A DNA stretch of 64,000 nt from Nioella nitratireducens (GCF_001879715.1 NZ_MNBW01000009.1:124001-188000), one strand, 5' to 3'. Positions 8,756 to 18,043 are shown, numbered from the stretch's first letter. Numbers and translations: made by a program. Notes: a model not told the origin generated them from the sequence alone.

Positions 8756-9043
8756 ATGCCGCTTTTTTCCCACAAGAACCGAGAGCGGAGCAACGCCACC
8801 CGCCGGGTCTATGCCGCCTATGAACTGGCCCACACGGCCGTCGATTTCGCGGCTGCGGTGGCGTTCCTCGTCGGGTCGGTCCTGTTCCTGTCGGCGGAAT
8901 ACGCGACCCCGGCGACATGGCTCTTCATCCTCGGGTCGGTCTTCTTCTGTGTGAAGCCGAGCCTGCGCATGGCACGCGAGATTCACTTGTGGCGGATGGG
9001 CCGGTTGGAGACGCTGGCGGATCGGGGGGCGGTGGAAGACTGA
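8756..9043 (+). CDS. YrhK-like domain small membrane protein
   Basis: A 95-residue protein with two membrane helices, about residues 25-45 and 52-70. The pattern YELAHTAVDFAAAVAFLVGS, then WLFILGSVFFCVKPSLRMAREI, matches the YrhK domain family of small membrane proteins of unknown function. ATG 8756 is chosen because it begins the conserved part and follows AGAGGACC. It is transcribed with the pheS-pheT region, but nothing links it to tRNA charging. Confidence 0.7.
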   Translation: MPLFSHKNRERSNATRRVYAAYELAHTAVDFAAAVAFLVGSVLFLSAEYATPATWLFILGSVFFCVKPSLRMAREIHLWRMGRLETLADRGAVED

Positions 9044-9154
9044 GCAGCCCGCGCTTTGACAATGACATCCCTTCGGCTTCGGGGGCATTTCTTGTCTTTG
9101 AGCAAGCCCGCGCCTGCGCTACGGTTTCTCACCCTGCTTTTTTGGAGCCTTCCC

Positions 9155-9556
9155 ATGATCAAAGCTATTCTTCCCGCCCTCGCGGCGCTGGCCTTCGCGG
9201 TTCCCGCCCTCGCAGACGAGGTCTGGTCCTCGGACACGGGCCAGATCGTTTACCTTGCCGATGAATATGGCTCGGCCATCCTCACCTTTACCGATACCGA
9301 CGGCACCAATGGCGAGCTTGTGTTTCCGGGTCTGGCCGGGAACTTCACCGACCGAAGTGTGCACTATGGCTATTGGGTGGGCCAAAGCGCCCTGCAATGC
9401 CCCGCCGCCCTTGGACGCCCCGGTGCCCTGACCAGCCTGAGCTGGGGTATGGCCACGATCGCGTTCGACGATCCGGGGTTCCCCTCGGCCTTCACCGTGC
9501 TGTTGGCGGATTGCGACGGCGACTTTGACCGATCCATTCGCGCGACCCCTTTCTGA
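9155..9556 (+). CDS. small secreted protein of unknown function
   Basis: A 133-residue protein with a clear Sec signal peptide: MIK, a hydrophobic stretch, and cleavage after about residue 20 (AVPALA before DEVW). The mature part of about 113 residues is beta-rich and has two cysteines (QCPAALG and LADCDGD) that could form a disulphide in the periplasm. TGGAG precedes the ATG. I recognise no family. It lies eight bases before the amidotransferase gene. Confidence 0.7.
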   Translation: MIKAILPALAALAFAVPALADEVWSSDTGQIVYLADEYGSAILTFTDTDGTNGELVFPGLAGNFTDRSVHYGYWVGQSALQCPAALGRPGALTSLSWGMATIAFDDPGFPSAFTVLLADCDGDFDRSIRATPF

Positions 9557-9564
9557 GGCAGGCG

Positions 9565-10317
9565 ATGGCGACGATCCTGATTGTCGAATCCAACCCTTTT
9601 GAGGGTCCGCGATCGGCTGGCTTTTTTACGGAGTCCATCGAGATCGTCGACCCGACCCTTCAGACCCGCGTCATCGCCCCCTATGACGGGCCCGTCGACG
9701 ACGCGATGCTGAGCGATGTCGATGGCGCGATCTTTACCGGCTCGGCGGTGGAATGGGGTGTGGATGCGCCGCAAGCCGCCCCCCTGCGCGCGGTGATGGA
9801 GAGGATCTTCGCGGCGCGCATCCCGTCTTACGGGTCGTGCAACGGCATGCAGATGGCGGCTTTTGTTCTGGGTGGGGCGTCGGGCCCGTCCGGCAACGGA
9901 CAAGAGGCGGGGCTGGCGCAGGCGGTCGCCCTGACCGATGCGGGAACGCGCCATCCGTTTCTGGCCGGGCGGCGCAGCGGGTTTGCGGCCCCGTGCATTC
10001 ATCTGCACGAGGTCACCCGGCTGCCCGAGGGCGCCGTTCTGCTGGCAGGCAACAGCCACTCCCCGGTGCAGGCCTTCGCCTATGAGCAGGCGGGCGTGCG
10101 GTTCTGGGGCGTGCAATATCACCCCGAAATGTCACCGGCGTGTCTGGCCGGCATTCTGGCAGAGCAGGGTGGCCACGGCGCCGCGACGCTGGCCGATTTG
10201 CGGCACGCTGAAACAGATGCAGAGGCGGCCCGCCGGTTGGGGGCCGCCCCTGAGGATGTCACCCCGGAGGGCCGTTTGACGGAAATCCGGAACTGGCTGG
10301 CCAGCCTTTCGGCCTAG
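9565..10317 (+). CDS. type 1 glutamine amidotransferase (GMP synthase-like)
   Basis: A stand-alone class I glutamine amidotransferase domain of 250 residues. The nucleophile Cys92 lies in YGSCNGMQ, and His186/Glu188 in VQYHPEM complete the triad. The oxyanion-side segment FTGSAVEWG is also present. Such proteins (GuaA N-domain-like) act as gamma-glutamyl hydrolases or supply ammonia; the acceptor cannot be told from sequence. The stop codon overlaps that of the convergent META-domain gene: the four bases CTAG carry both stops. Confidence 0.85.
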   Translation: MATILIVESNPFEGPRSAGFFTESIEIVDPTLQTRVIAPYDGPVDDAMLSDVDGAIFTGSAVEWGVDAPQAAPLRAVMERIFAARIPSYGSCNGMQMAAFVLGGASGPSGNGQEAGLAQAVALTDAGTRHPFLAGRRSGFAAPCIHLHEVTRLPEGAVLLAGNSHSPVQAFAYEQAGVRFWGVQYHPEMSPACLAGILAEQGGHGAATLADLRHAETDAEAARRLGAAPEDVTPEGRLTEIRNWLASLSA

Positions 10318-10946
10318 GGGGCCTCCAAGACCAGCTCGAACCCGGCCAGCTTGTCGCCGTCGCGGTCGAGCAGGACCAGCATGTCGTTCCCCATGGCGAC
10401 CAGTGAGGCATTGTCCAGAACGCGGGTCATTGCCGTTTCGAGGTCTTCGACCGGGCCGAGGCAGGCCATCATGGTCATCCCGTATTCAGCCGAGGCCACG
10501 ACGCCACCCCGCATCACGATCTCGCCGAACATCCGGTTGCAGCCGACATAGGCGCTGAACGGGCCGTCGATATCGACGTTGAACTCCGTCGCCGACAGAA
10601 GGTCTGCGTCAACGTCCAGCGGCTGTCCGTCGTCATCCACGATCTCGGTCAGGCGCCATGCACCGGCAAAGCTGATCGGCTGGTCCGGGTCCGTGTCGTC
10701 CAGCAGGATCGGCGGGGCAAGCGGGCGGCCCGGCTGCACGATGACATCGGCACTGACCCACTGCATCCTTGGCACCACGGTGTTGTGAATGAACGCTTCG
10801 GCCATACCAAAGGCAGACCCCTGCGGCATGACGGGTATGGCGGCAGAGGGCATTGGACCGGATTGGATGATGACCATATCGGCATGGGCCGCTGGCGCGG
10901 CAAGGGTGGCCACCAAAAGGGCGGCGCGGAGGGAGAGGGGACGCAT
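10314..10946 (-). CDS. secreted META/HslJ-type domain protein
   Basis: A 210-residue exported protein. The start at 10946 gives a signal peptide (MRPLSLRAALLVATLAAPAAHA) and has AAAGGAAC upstream. The C-terminal half carries the META/HslJ signature: GAWRLTEIVDDDGQPL, then FSAYVGCNRMFGEIVMRGG, TMMACLGPVEDLE, and LLDRDGDKLAGFELV at the end. The two cysteines in CNR and AC are typical of the domain. Members are periplasmic or lipoproteins tied to stress or antibiotic tolerance in some bacteria; the role here is unknown. Confidence 0.75.
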   Translation of the reverse strand: MRPLSLRAALLVATLAAPAAHADMVIIQSGPMPSAAIPVMPQGSAFGMAEAFIHNTVVPRMQWVSADVIVQPGRPLAPPILLDDTDPDQPISFAGAWRLTEIVDDDGQPLDVDADLLSATEFNVDIDGPFSAYVGCNRMFGEIVMRGGVVASAEYGMTMMACLGPVEDLETAMTRVLDNASLVAMGNDMLVLLDRDGDKLAGFELVLEAP

Positions 10947-11106
10947 GAAATGTTCCTTTCGGGTTGGGGGCGACCCCCGCAGCATCGCCCGTGTGTCGTG
11001 TCGCGTGCCCCAAGGGTTCAATCTTTGCCGGAAGGCATGCGTTCGGGTTCCCTTCCCCCCCGAGATGCGCTAAGCGCGAGCGGCAAAGACGCAAGGGACG
11101 AAAGCG

Positions 11107-13527
11107 ATGAAATTCACCCTCTCCTGGTTGAAGGACCATCTGGACACCGACGCCTCGCTGGACGAGATCTGCGACGTGCTCAACGACATCGGACTCGAGG
11201 TCGAAGAGGTCGAGGATCGCGCCTCGCGTCTCGGGGAATTTACCATCGCCAAGGTCAAAGAGGCCGAGAAGCATCCGGAGGCAGACCGCCTGCGCGTTTG
11301 CAAGGTCGAGACCGACGAAGGCGAGATGCAGATCATCTGCGGCGCGCCCAATGCGCGCGCCGGAATCACCGTGGTTTTGGCAAAGCCCGGCAGCTACATC
11401 CCCGGCCTCGACATCACCATCGGGGTCGGCAAGATCCGTGGGATTGAAAGCTACGGCATGATGGCGTCAGAGCGCGAGCTGGAATTGTCGGACGAGCATG
11501 ACGGCATCATCGAATTGCCCTCGGGCGAGGTCGGTCAGCGTTTCGTCGATTGGCTTGCCGAAAATGACCCTGCCAAGGTCGACCCGGTGATCGAGATTGC
11601 CATCACCCCCAACCGGCAAGATGCGCTTGGGGTGCGTGGCGTGGCGCGCGACTTGGCGGCGCGCGGTCTTGGCACGCTGAAACCGCAGGCGGACAGGAAT
11701 GTTCCGGGCAGCTATGAATGCCCGATCAAGGTGACGATCGACGGCGACACGCTGGACGACTGCCCGCATTTCACCGGTCGTCTGATCAGGGGTGTCAAGA
11801 ACGGCCCGTCGCCGCAATGGCTGCAAGATCGTCTGCGCGCGATTGGCCTGCGTCCGATCTCGGCGCTGGTGGATGTGACCAACTACTTCACCTACGACCA
11901 GAACCGCCCGCTGCACGTCTTTGACGCCGACAAGGTCAAGGGCAACCTGCGGGTGCACACGGCCAAGGGTGGTGAGACCCTGCTGGCGCTGGATGAGAAG
12001 ACCTATACCTTCCAGCCCGGCCAAATCGCGATTTCCGATGATGAAGCTGTGGAAAGCATCGCGGGGATCATGGGCGGCGACCCCACGGGCTGCACCGAAG
12101 AAACCGTCAACGTCTTTGTCGAGAGCGCTTTTTGGGATCCGGTGCGCACTGCCTATACGGGCCGCGACCTGAAAGTGCATTCCGACGCGCGCTACCGGTT
12201 CGAGCGGGGCGTCGATCCCGACTACACCCTGCCGGGGCTGGAAGCGGCCACGCGAATGATCCTCGACCTGTGCGGCGGCGAAGCCTCGCAGGTGGTCGAG
12301 GCCGGGGCTGCGATCAACACCGCGCGCAGCTACAAACTCGACACCGCGCGGGTGATCAGCCTTGTCGGCATGGAGATCCCGAAAGAGGAGCAGGTGCGCA
12401 TTCTGACCGCGCTTGGCTTCTCGGCCACTGGCGCGGGCGATGTGTTGGAGGTCTGGGTGCCGTCGTGGCGCCGTGACGTGCAGGGCGAGGCCGACCTGGT
12501 GGAAGAGGTTGCGCGCATCGCCTCGCTGACCAAGTTGCAACCGCAACCGCTGCGCCGCCCCAAACCGGGTGTGCCCGCGCCGGTGCTGACGCCGATGCAA
12601 TTGCGCGAACGCGCGGCCCGGCGCACTGTGGCAGCCCTCGGCTACAACGAATGCGTGACTTACAGCTTCATCGACAAGGCCTCTGCGACTCTGTTTGGGG
12701 GCGGCGGCGATGACGTGATGCTGGAAAACCCGATTTCGTCCGAGATGAGCCATATGCGCCCCGGCGTTCTGCCCGGTCTTTTGCAGGCCGCAGCCCGAAA
12801 TCAGGCGCGCGGGTTCATGGACCTTGCCCTGTTCGAGGTCGGCGCGGCCTTCCACGGCGGTGAACCGACCGAGCAGCACTTGCAGGTGTCCGGCCTGTTG
12901 GTCGGCCATAGCGGTCCCCGTGACCCGCATGGCGCGCGGCGCCCGGTCGACGTGTTCGATGTGAAGGCCGATGCCGAGGCCGTGCTGGCCGCCATGGGGG
13001 CCCCCGCCAAGGTGCAGATCCTGCGCGGCGCGGATAACTGGTGGCACCCGGGCCGTCATGGCAAGATCTGTCTTGGACCCAAGAAGGTGCTTGGCATTTT
13101 CGGCGAGTTGCACCCCAAGGTTCTGGCCGAGATGGACGTGAAAGGGCCAGCGATGGCCTTCACCCTCTTCCCCGAGGACATTCCCATGCCGCGCAGCCAA
13201 GGGGCCAGCCGTGGCGCGTTGGACATGAGCGATTTGCAAGCGGTCGAGCGGGACTTTGCCTTCGTGGTTGACGCCGAGGTCGAGGCGATCAACCTCGCAA
13301 ATGCCGCTGCCGGTGCCGACAAGAAACTGATCGAGGATGTGCGCATCTTCGACGAGTTCACGGGTGGAACCGCCGAAGCGCAGATGGGTGCAGGCAAGAA
13401 ATCCATCGCCCTGACCGTGCGCCTGCAACCGCGCGACAAGACGCTGACCGAGGAAGAGATCGAGGCCGTGGGGGCCAAGATTGTCGAGAAGGTCAGCAAG
13501 GCCACCGGCGGTGTTCTGCGCGGTTGA
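11107..13527 (+). CDS. pheT: phenylalanine-tRNA ligase beta subunit
   Basis: Beta subunit of the alpha2beta2 synthetase; it carries the editing site that clears Tyr-tRNA-Phe. The 806 residues are full length. In order: MKFTLSWLKDHLDT, an OB-fold tRNA-binding domain (about 40-150, ending GIESYGMMASERELELSDEHDGI), the B3/B4 editing domain (RPISALVDVTNYFTYD...RPLHVFDADK), the B5 domain, the catalytic-like core, and the C-terminal anticodon-binding domain (ERDFAFVVD). It is separated from pheS by five unrelated genes. Confidence 0.97.
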   Translation: MKFTLSWLKDHLDTDASLDEICDVLNDIGLEVEEVEDRASRLGEFTIAKVKEAEKHPEADRLRVCKVETDEGEMQIICGAPNARAGITVVLAKPGSYIPGLDITIGVGKIRGIESYGMMASERELELSDEHDGIIELPSGEVGQRFVDWLAENDPAKVDPVIEIAITPNRQDALGVRGVARDLAARGLGTLKPQADRNVPGSYECPIKVTIDGDTLDDCPHFTGRLIRGVKNGPSPQWLQDRLRAIGLRPISALVDVTNYFTYDQNRPLHVFDADKVKGNLRVHTAKGGETLLALDEKTYTFQPGQIAISDDEAVESIAGIMGGDPTGCTEETVNVFVESAFWDPVRTAYTGRDLKVHSDARYRFERGVDPDYTLPGLEAATRMILDLCGGEASQVVEAGAAINTARSYKLDTARVISLVGMEIPKEEQVRILTALGFSATGAGDVLEVWVPSWRRDVQGEADLVEEVARIASLTKLQPQPLRRPKPGVPAPVLTPMQLRERAARRTVAALGYNECVTYSFIDKASATLFGGGGDDVMLENPISSEMSHMRPGVLPGLLQAAARNQARGFMDLALFEVGAAFHGGEPTEQHLQVSGLLVGHSGPRDPHGARRPVDVFDVKADAEAVLAAMGAPAKVQILRGADNWWHPGRHGKICLGPKKVLGIFGELHPKVLAEMDVKGPAMAFTLFPEDIPMPRSQGASRGALDMSDLQAVERDFAFVVDAEVEAINLANAAAGADKKLIEDVRIFDEFTGGTAEAQMGAGKKSIALTVRLQPRDKTLTEEEIEAVGAKIVEKVSKATGGVLRG

Positions 13528-13538
13528 TTCGCGAAAGG

Positions 13539-13559
13539 GCGGGCGCGCCAAGCGCCCGC
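13539..13559. terminator. hairpin between convergent pheT and ybaN-like genes
   Basis: A perfect 8-bp stem, GCGGGCGC with GCGCCCGC, around a GCCAA loop lies directly between the two converging stop codons. There is no long T run, so it may be a weak or Rho-assisted end for both genes. Confidence 0.45.
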
Positions 13560-13955
13560 TTAATCCCCGTTGGGCCGCGTCAGAATGAACAGCGCGGCCC
13601 CGCCCATGGCGACGATCTGGATCACCAGAACCCGCGCACCGACGCCTGACATCAGGCTGACCAGCAGCACCAGCGCCATCGCCGTGACCGCCATCCCCTT
13701 GTAGCGTGGGCGGATTGCGCCGGTTTCCTCCCAATCGCGGATCGGTCCGCCGAAAATCGGATGCTCCTCCAGCCAGCGGCGCAGGCGGGGCGAGCTTTTG
13801 CCGAAGGCAAAGGCCGCGAGGATCAGGAAAGGCGTGGTCGGCAGCACCGGCAACACCACCCCGGCAAACCCAAGCGCGACCGCCAGCCATCCGAGGATCA
13901 GCCACGGCAGGTGGCGCAGCCGAGGGCGCCGGGGGATATCGTCGGGCAGGCTCAT
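13560..13955 (-). CDS. YbaN/DUF454 family inner-membrane protein
   Basis: A 131-residue membrane protein with the DUF454 pattern: LGFAGVVLPVLPTTPFLILAAFAFGKSSPRLRRWLEEHP, then GPIRDWEETGAIRPRYKGMAV, and two further hydrophobic segments. The function is unknown throughout the family. The ATG at 13955 is preferred over a TTG three codons upstream. It follows the pseudouridine synthase gene on the minus strand with a gap of ten bases. Confidence 0.85.
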   Translation of the reverse strand: MSLPDDIPRRPRLRHLPWLILGWLAVALGFAGVVLPVLPTTPFLILAAFAFGKSSPRLRRWLEEHPIFGGPIRDWEETGAIRPRYKGMAVTAMALVLLVSLMSGVGARVLVIQIVAMGGAALFILTRPNGD

Positions 13956-13965
13956 GCCGGGCAAC

Positions 13966-14559
13966 CTAGCGCGGCCGCTGCGGGCGACGAGGGGGCGCGG
14001 CGCTGACCGGCACTTCGCGCCACTCGCCCGGCGCGAGGCCGTCCAGGCCCCACTCGCCCACCCTCGCCCGGATCAGCCGTAGCGTGGGCAGACCCACGGC
14101 AGCGGTCATACGGCGCACCTGCCGGTTGCGCCCTTCGGTAATTGTCAGTTCCAGCCATGCGTCGGGCACGCTTTTGCGATAGCGCACCGGCGGGGTGCGC
14201 GGCCAAAGGTCGGGCGGTTCCCCGACGCACCGAACCCTGGCGGGGCGGGTGGGGCCGTCCTTCAGCGTCACTCCCGTGCACAGGGCTGCGATCTGCTCGT
14301 CGCTCGGACTCCCTTCGACCTGCGCCCAATAGGTCTTGGGCGTCTTGGTGCGCGGGCTCGTGATACGCGCTTGCAACCGTCCGTCGTCGGTCAGAACCAT
14401 CAGCCCCTCGCTGTCGCGGTCCAGCCGACCCGCCGCGTAAACCCCCGGAACGTCGATGAAATCCGACAGGGTACGGCGCGGGGTGCCTTCGGTCCCCTTG
14501 TCGGTGAACTGCGAGAGCACGTCATAGGGTTTGTTGAACAGGATCAGCTTGGTCATCAT
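13966..14559 (-). CDS. rluE: rRNA pseudouridine synthase, RluE type
   Basis: RsuA/RluB/E/F-family pseudouridine synthase of 197 residues. The catalytic Asp lies in [17 protein letters not shown]. The motif KTYWAQVEG and the C-terminal [22 protein letters not shown] are typical. There is no N-terminal S4 domain, which fits RluE, the enzyme that modifies 23S rRNA in E. coli. A double ATG begins the frame. The subgroup assignment is inferred from domain layout; the family is certain. Confidence 0.85.
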   Translation of the reverse strand: MMTKLILFNKPYDVLSQFTDKGTEGTPRRTLSDFIDVPGVYAAGRLDRDSEGLMVLTDDGRLQARITSPRTKTPKTYWAQVEGSPSDEQIAALCTGVTLKDGPTRPARVRCVGEPPDLWPRTPPVRYRKSVPDAWLELTITEGRNRQVRRMTAAVGLPTLRLIRARVGEWGLDGLAPGEWREVPVSAAPPRRPQRPR

Positions 14560-14693
14560 GGTGCCTTCGGGTTTGTCCCGGTCCTGACCGATCTTGGCGC
14601 GTTCGGCAAGAACAGTGTCGGTCCCGCGATAGAATGGGCCCGCTATCCGCCTAGCGTGGTCTGGTCACATCATGAAAACTCAGGGAGTTCGCC

Positions 14694-15878
14694 ATGCCGC
14701 AGGGATGCGCACCGTTCTCGTCCGCGGAATATGACCGCCGTATCGCCAAGACCCGCGCGGCCATGGCCCAGGCCGGCCTCGACGCGATCTTCGTCACCGA
14801 CCCGTCAAATCAGGCGTGGCTTACCGGATATGATGGCTGGTCGTTTTATGTCCATCAGGGCGTGATCCTTCGGATGGACGGCGAGCCGGTCTGGTGGGGA
14901 CGCAGTATGGATGCGCTTGGCGGTCTGCGCACCTGCTGGATGAGCGCCGACAGCATCCACGGCTATGCAGATCACTATGTGCAATCCACGGTGCGCCACC
15001 CGATGCAGGATCTTGCCGGGCACGTCAAACGCCTGGGGCTGGAGACCGCGCGGATCGGCGTCGAGATGGAGAACTACTATTACTCCGCCAAAGCCCATGC
15101 CGTCCTGACCGAGGAATTGCCGGGCGCGACGCTGGTCGATGCGACCGCGTTGGTGAACTGGCAGCGACTGGTGAAGTCGGAGGAAGAGATCGGGTTCATT
15201 CGCAAGGCGGCCCGCATTTCCGAAAAGATCGTTCAGGTCGCCATCGACCGGGCCGAGCCGGGGGTGCGCAAGAACGACGTGGTGGCCGATATCATGCATG
15301 CCGGGATCACCGGCGTGGATGACATCTGGGGGGATTACCCGGCAATCGTGCCCCTGACGCCGTCGGGGTTGGACGCCACCGCCGCCCACCTGACGTGGGA
15401 TGGCGCGCCAATGAAACAGGGTGAGGCGACATTTTTCGAATTGTCCGGGTGCTATCGCCGTTACCACGCCCCGCTGTGCCGGACGGTTTTCCTGGGAACG
15501 CCACCGCAAGAGGTTCTGGAGGCCGAGAAGGCCCAATTGGAAGGCATCGAAGCAGGGCTGGAGGCAGCCCGCGCCGGCAACCGCACCGCAGACATTGCAA
15601 ATGCCTTCGTTCGCGTGTTGAACAAATATGGCATCGAACGCAATGGGCGCTGCGGGTATCCGATCGGCCTGTCTTACCCGCCGGACTGGGGCGAGCGCAC
15701 TGCCTCGATCCGGTCAGAGGACGAGACCGTGCTGGAACCGGGAATGACCTTTCATTTCATGCCCGCGCTTTGGATGGACACTTGGGGCCTTGAAACGACC
15801 GAGACCATCCTGATCTCCGAAACCGGCCCCGCCGAGGCCGTCTGCAAAATGGAACGCAAGCTCTTCGTGAAACCATGA
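14694..15878 (+). CDS. M24-family hydrolase, ectoine hydrolase (EutD/DoeA)-like
   Basis: A 394-residue protein with a creatinase-type N-terminal domain (1-150) and an M24 pita-bread domain. The usual metal ligands are not in place: the D..D pair is replaced by FELSGCYRRYHAPLCRT, and the ligand histidine region reads GYPIGLSYPPDWGE. Loss of the metal site is a feature I associate with ectoine hydrolases and creatinases rather than Xaa-Pro peptidases, and length and motifs resemble EutD/DoeA. CAGGGAG precedes the ATG. The stop overlaps the next gene, an ArgE-type deacetylase. The substrate assignment is an inference. Confidence 0.65.
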   Translation: MPQGCAPFSSAEYDRRIAKTRAAMAQAGLDAIFVTDPSNQAWLTGYDGWSFYVHQGVILRMDGEPVWWGRSMDALGGLRTCWMSADSIHGYADHYVQSTVRHPMQDLAGHVKRLGLETARIGVEMENYYYSAKAHAVLTEELPGATLVDATALVNWQRLVKSEEEIGFIRKAARISEKIVQVAIDRAEPGVRKNDVVADIMHAGITGVDDIWGDYPAIVPLTPSGLDATAAHLTWDGAPMKQGEATFFELSGCYRRYHAPLCRTVFLGTPPQEVLEAEKAQLEGIEAGLEAARAGNRTADIANAFVRVLNKYGIERNGRCGYPIGLSYPPDWGERTASIRSEDETVLEPGMTFHFMPALWMDTWGLETTETILISETGPAEAVCKMERKLFVKP

Positions 15879-17032
15879 CTGGACTGCCTGAAACCACTGA
15901 TCTGCTCGCCGAACTGATCGCCTATCCGACGGTTTCTACCGACAGCAACCTCGACATGATCGCCTATCTCGCGACCCAGTTGGAAGGCTGCGGCGCCGCG
16001 GTCGAGGTGCTGACGGATGAAACCGGACGCAAGGCCAACCTGTTTGCGCGGATCGGGCCCGAGGTGCCGGGCGGGATTATGCTGTCGGGTCACACGGACG
16101 TGGTGCCGGTGGCCGATCAGGAATGGGAAAGTGATCCGTTCAGGATGCGGGCCGATGACGCCAAGCTCTACGGGCGCGGCACCTGTGACATGAAGGGGTT
16201 TATCGCCGCCTCGGTGGCGATGGCCCCCCTGTTCGCCGAGCGTCGGTTGAAGCGGCCGATCTATTTCGCCTTTACCCATGACGAGGAAACCGGTTGCCTG
16301 GGTGCGCAGTCGCTGGTCGAGGCCCTCAAAGGGCGCGCGTTACTGCCCGATGTGGCGATTGTCGGCGAACCCACCTCGATGCGGATCATCGAAGGGCACA
16401 AGGGCTGCTGCGAATATTCGACCCATTTCACCGGGCTGGAAGGGCACGGATCGTCGCCCGATCACGGGGTGAACGCGGTAGAGTTTGCTGTGCGCTATGT
16501 GAACCGGCTGATGGAATTGAAGGACGCGCTCAAGACCCGCGCGCCTGAAGACAGCAAGTTCGAGCCGCCATGGACCACGATCAACACCGGCGCGCTGATC
16601 GGGGGCGTCGCGCATAACGTGATCCCCGGTCGGGCGCGGGTGGATTGGGAAATGCGGCCCGTGCAAAAGGCGGATGCCGATTTCGTGCGTGGTGACCTGT
16701 GGCGCTATTGCGAAGAAGTGCTGCTGCCCGCGATGCGCGCCGTCGACCCCGACGCCACGATCGAAACCGAAGTGATCGGCGAGATCAACGGACTGATACC
16801 CGCAGACGAGAACGAAGCCCGCGACATCGTGATGGAACTGACCGGCGCGAACGGGGCCGGGCTGGTGCCGTTCGGAACCGAGGCCGGGTTGTTTCAGGAT
16901 CTGGGAATGTCCGTCGTCGTTTGCGGGCCGGGTTCGATCGAGCAGGCGCACAAGCCTGACGAATTCATCGAACTCACCCAGATGGGTCAATGTTTGGGCA
17001 TGATGGAACGTCTGGCCGAAAAATTGGCCTGA
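15875..17032 (+). CDS. M20-family deacetylase, acetylornithine deacetylase (ArgE) type
   Basis: Zinc-dependent amidohydrolase of 385 residues. Metal and catalytic motifs are LSGHTDVVPV, YGRGTCDMKGF (bridging Asp), DEETGCLGA (catalytic Glu) and VGEPTS. The dimerisation domain lies at about 180-290. The sequence resembles alphaproteobacterial ArgE, which removes acetyl from N-acetylornithine. Because it overlaps the EutD-like gene by four bases, N-acetyl-diaminobutyrate released from ectoine is a plausible alternative substrate, although the usual partner DoeB belongs to another family. Confidence 0.85.
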   Translation: MTGLPETTDLLAELIAYPTVSTDSNLDMIAYLATQLEGCGAAVEVLTDETGRKANLFARIGPEVPGGIMLSGHTDVVPVADQEWESDPFRMRADDAKLYGRGTCDMKGFIAASVAMAPLFAERRLKRPIYFAFTHDEETGCLGAQSLVEALKGRALLPDVAIVGEPTSMRIIEGHKGCCEYSTHFTGLEGHGSSPDHGVNAVEFAVRYVNRLMELKDALKTRAPEDSKFEPPWTTINTGALIGGVAHNVIPGRARVDWEMRPVQKADADFVRGDLWRYCEEVLLPAMRAVDPDATIETEVIGEINGLIPADENEARDIVMELTGANGAGLVPFGTEAGLFQDLGMSVVVCGPGSIEQAHKPDEFIELTQMGQCLGMMERLAEKLA

Positions 17033-17109
17033 CAGGGCAGGTGCCATGGCCAGCGGGGGCCTGCCGATCTATCCTGACCCGGATGGCGCAAGGCACATGA
17101 GGTGACGGG

Positions 17110-18042
17110 ATGAAGATCGGAATCATTGGCGCGGGCATGGTCGGATCCTCGGCAGGCTTCGCCCTGATCCTGCAAAGGCAGGCGTCAGAGATCGTGTTGG
17201 TCGATGTCAACCACGCCCGCGCCGAGGCAGAGGCCGAGGACATCGCCCATGCCATTCCCTTTTGCACGTCGGCCATCGTCCGGGCGGGCGACTACAGCGA
17301 TCTGGCAGGGGCCGGGGTGGTGATTTTGTCCTGTGGGGTGTCGCAACAGCCGGGGGAAACGCGGCTGGCCCTGTTGGAACGCAATGCCGAGGTTTTTCGC
17401 GTAGTCATCGCCGGTGTCATGGCGGCCTGCCCCGATGCGATCCTGCTGGTGGCCTCGAATCCCGTCGATCTGATGACCCAGATCACCACCCGCCTGTCGG
17501 GGCTGCCGCCGGGGCGGGTCATTGGCTCGGGTACCATTCTGGACACCGCCCGCTTCCGCTGGCTGGTGGGGCAGCATCTGGGAATCTCGCCCAACTCGGT
17601 GCACGGATATGTCCTTGGCGAGCATGGCGATTCAGAGGTTCTGGCATGGTCGAACGCGCGGGCCGGGTCGGTGCCGCTGGAAAGCTTCGCTGCACAGGTT
17701 TCTGCCCCGTTGACGGGGGACGTGCGCGCCCGGATCGACAAGGGCGTGCGACAGGCGGCCTACACCATTATTCAGGGCAAAGGCGCGACATGGTTCGGGA
17801 TCGGCGCGGGCCTTGCCCGGATCGTCGCTGCCATCGCGGGTGATGAGCGGTCGGTGCTGTCGGTCTCGACCCTTGAAGACGAGGTGTTCGGCGTGCCTGA
17901 CGTGGCCTTGTCGCTGCCCCGGCTGGTGGGGCAGGCGGGCGTCTCGGCGACGTTGTGGCCAGACCTGAACGAGGCCGAAACCGACGCATTGCGTGCCTCT
18001 GCCACTGTGCTGAGCGACCGACTGGCGGGGCTGGCGCCATAG
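17110..18042 (+). CDS. ldh: L-lactate dehydrogenase
   Basis: NAD-dependent oxidoreductase of the LDH/MDH family, 310 residues. It begins with the Rossmann motif IGIIGAGMVGSSAGF. The substrate-specificity loop reads SQQPGETRL, with Gln at the position that is Arg in malate dehydrogenases, so lactate/pyruvate is preferred. SNPVDLMT and the catalytic LGEHGDSEV are present. It appears monocistronic; a triplicated palindromic repeat begins just behind its stop. Confidence 0.9.
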   Translation: MKIGIIGAGMVGSSAGFALILQRQASEIVLVDVNHARAEAEAEDIAHAIPFCTSAIVRAGDYSDLAGAGVVILSCGVSQQPGETRLALLERNAEVFRVVIAGVMAACPDAILLVASNPVDLMTQITTRLSGLPPGRVIGSGTILDTARFRWLVGQHLGISPNSVHGYVLGEHGDSEVLAWSNARAGSVPLESFAAQVSAPLTGDVRARIDKGVRQAAYTIIQGKGATWFGIGAGLARIVAAIAGDERSVLSVSTLEDEVFGVPDVALSLPRLVGQAGVSATLWPDLNEAETDALRASATVLSDRLAGLAP

Positions 18043-18043
18043 A

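Noticed and set aside
11467-13905. Minus-strand frame of about 800 codons opposite pheT
   Set aside because: Same effect of GC-biased third positions; composition is unlike a protein and pheT is unmistakable.
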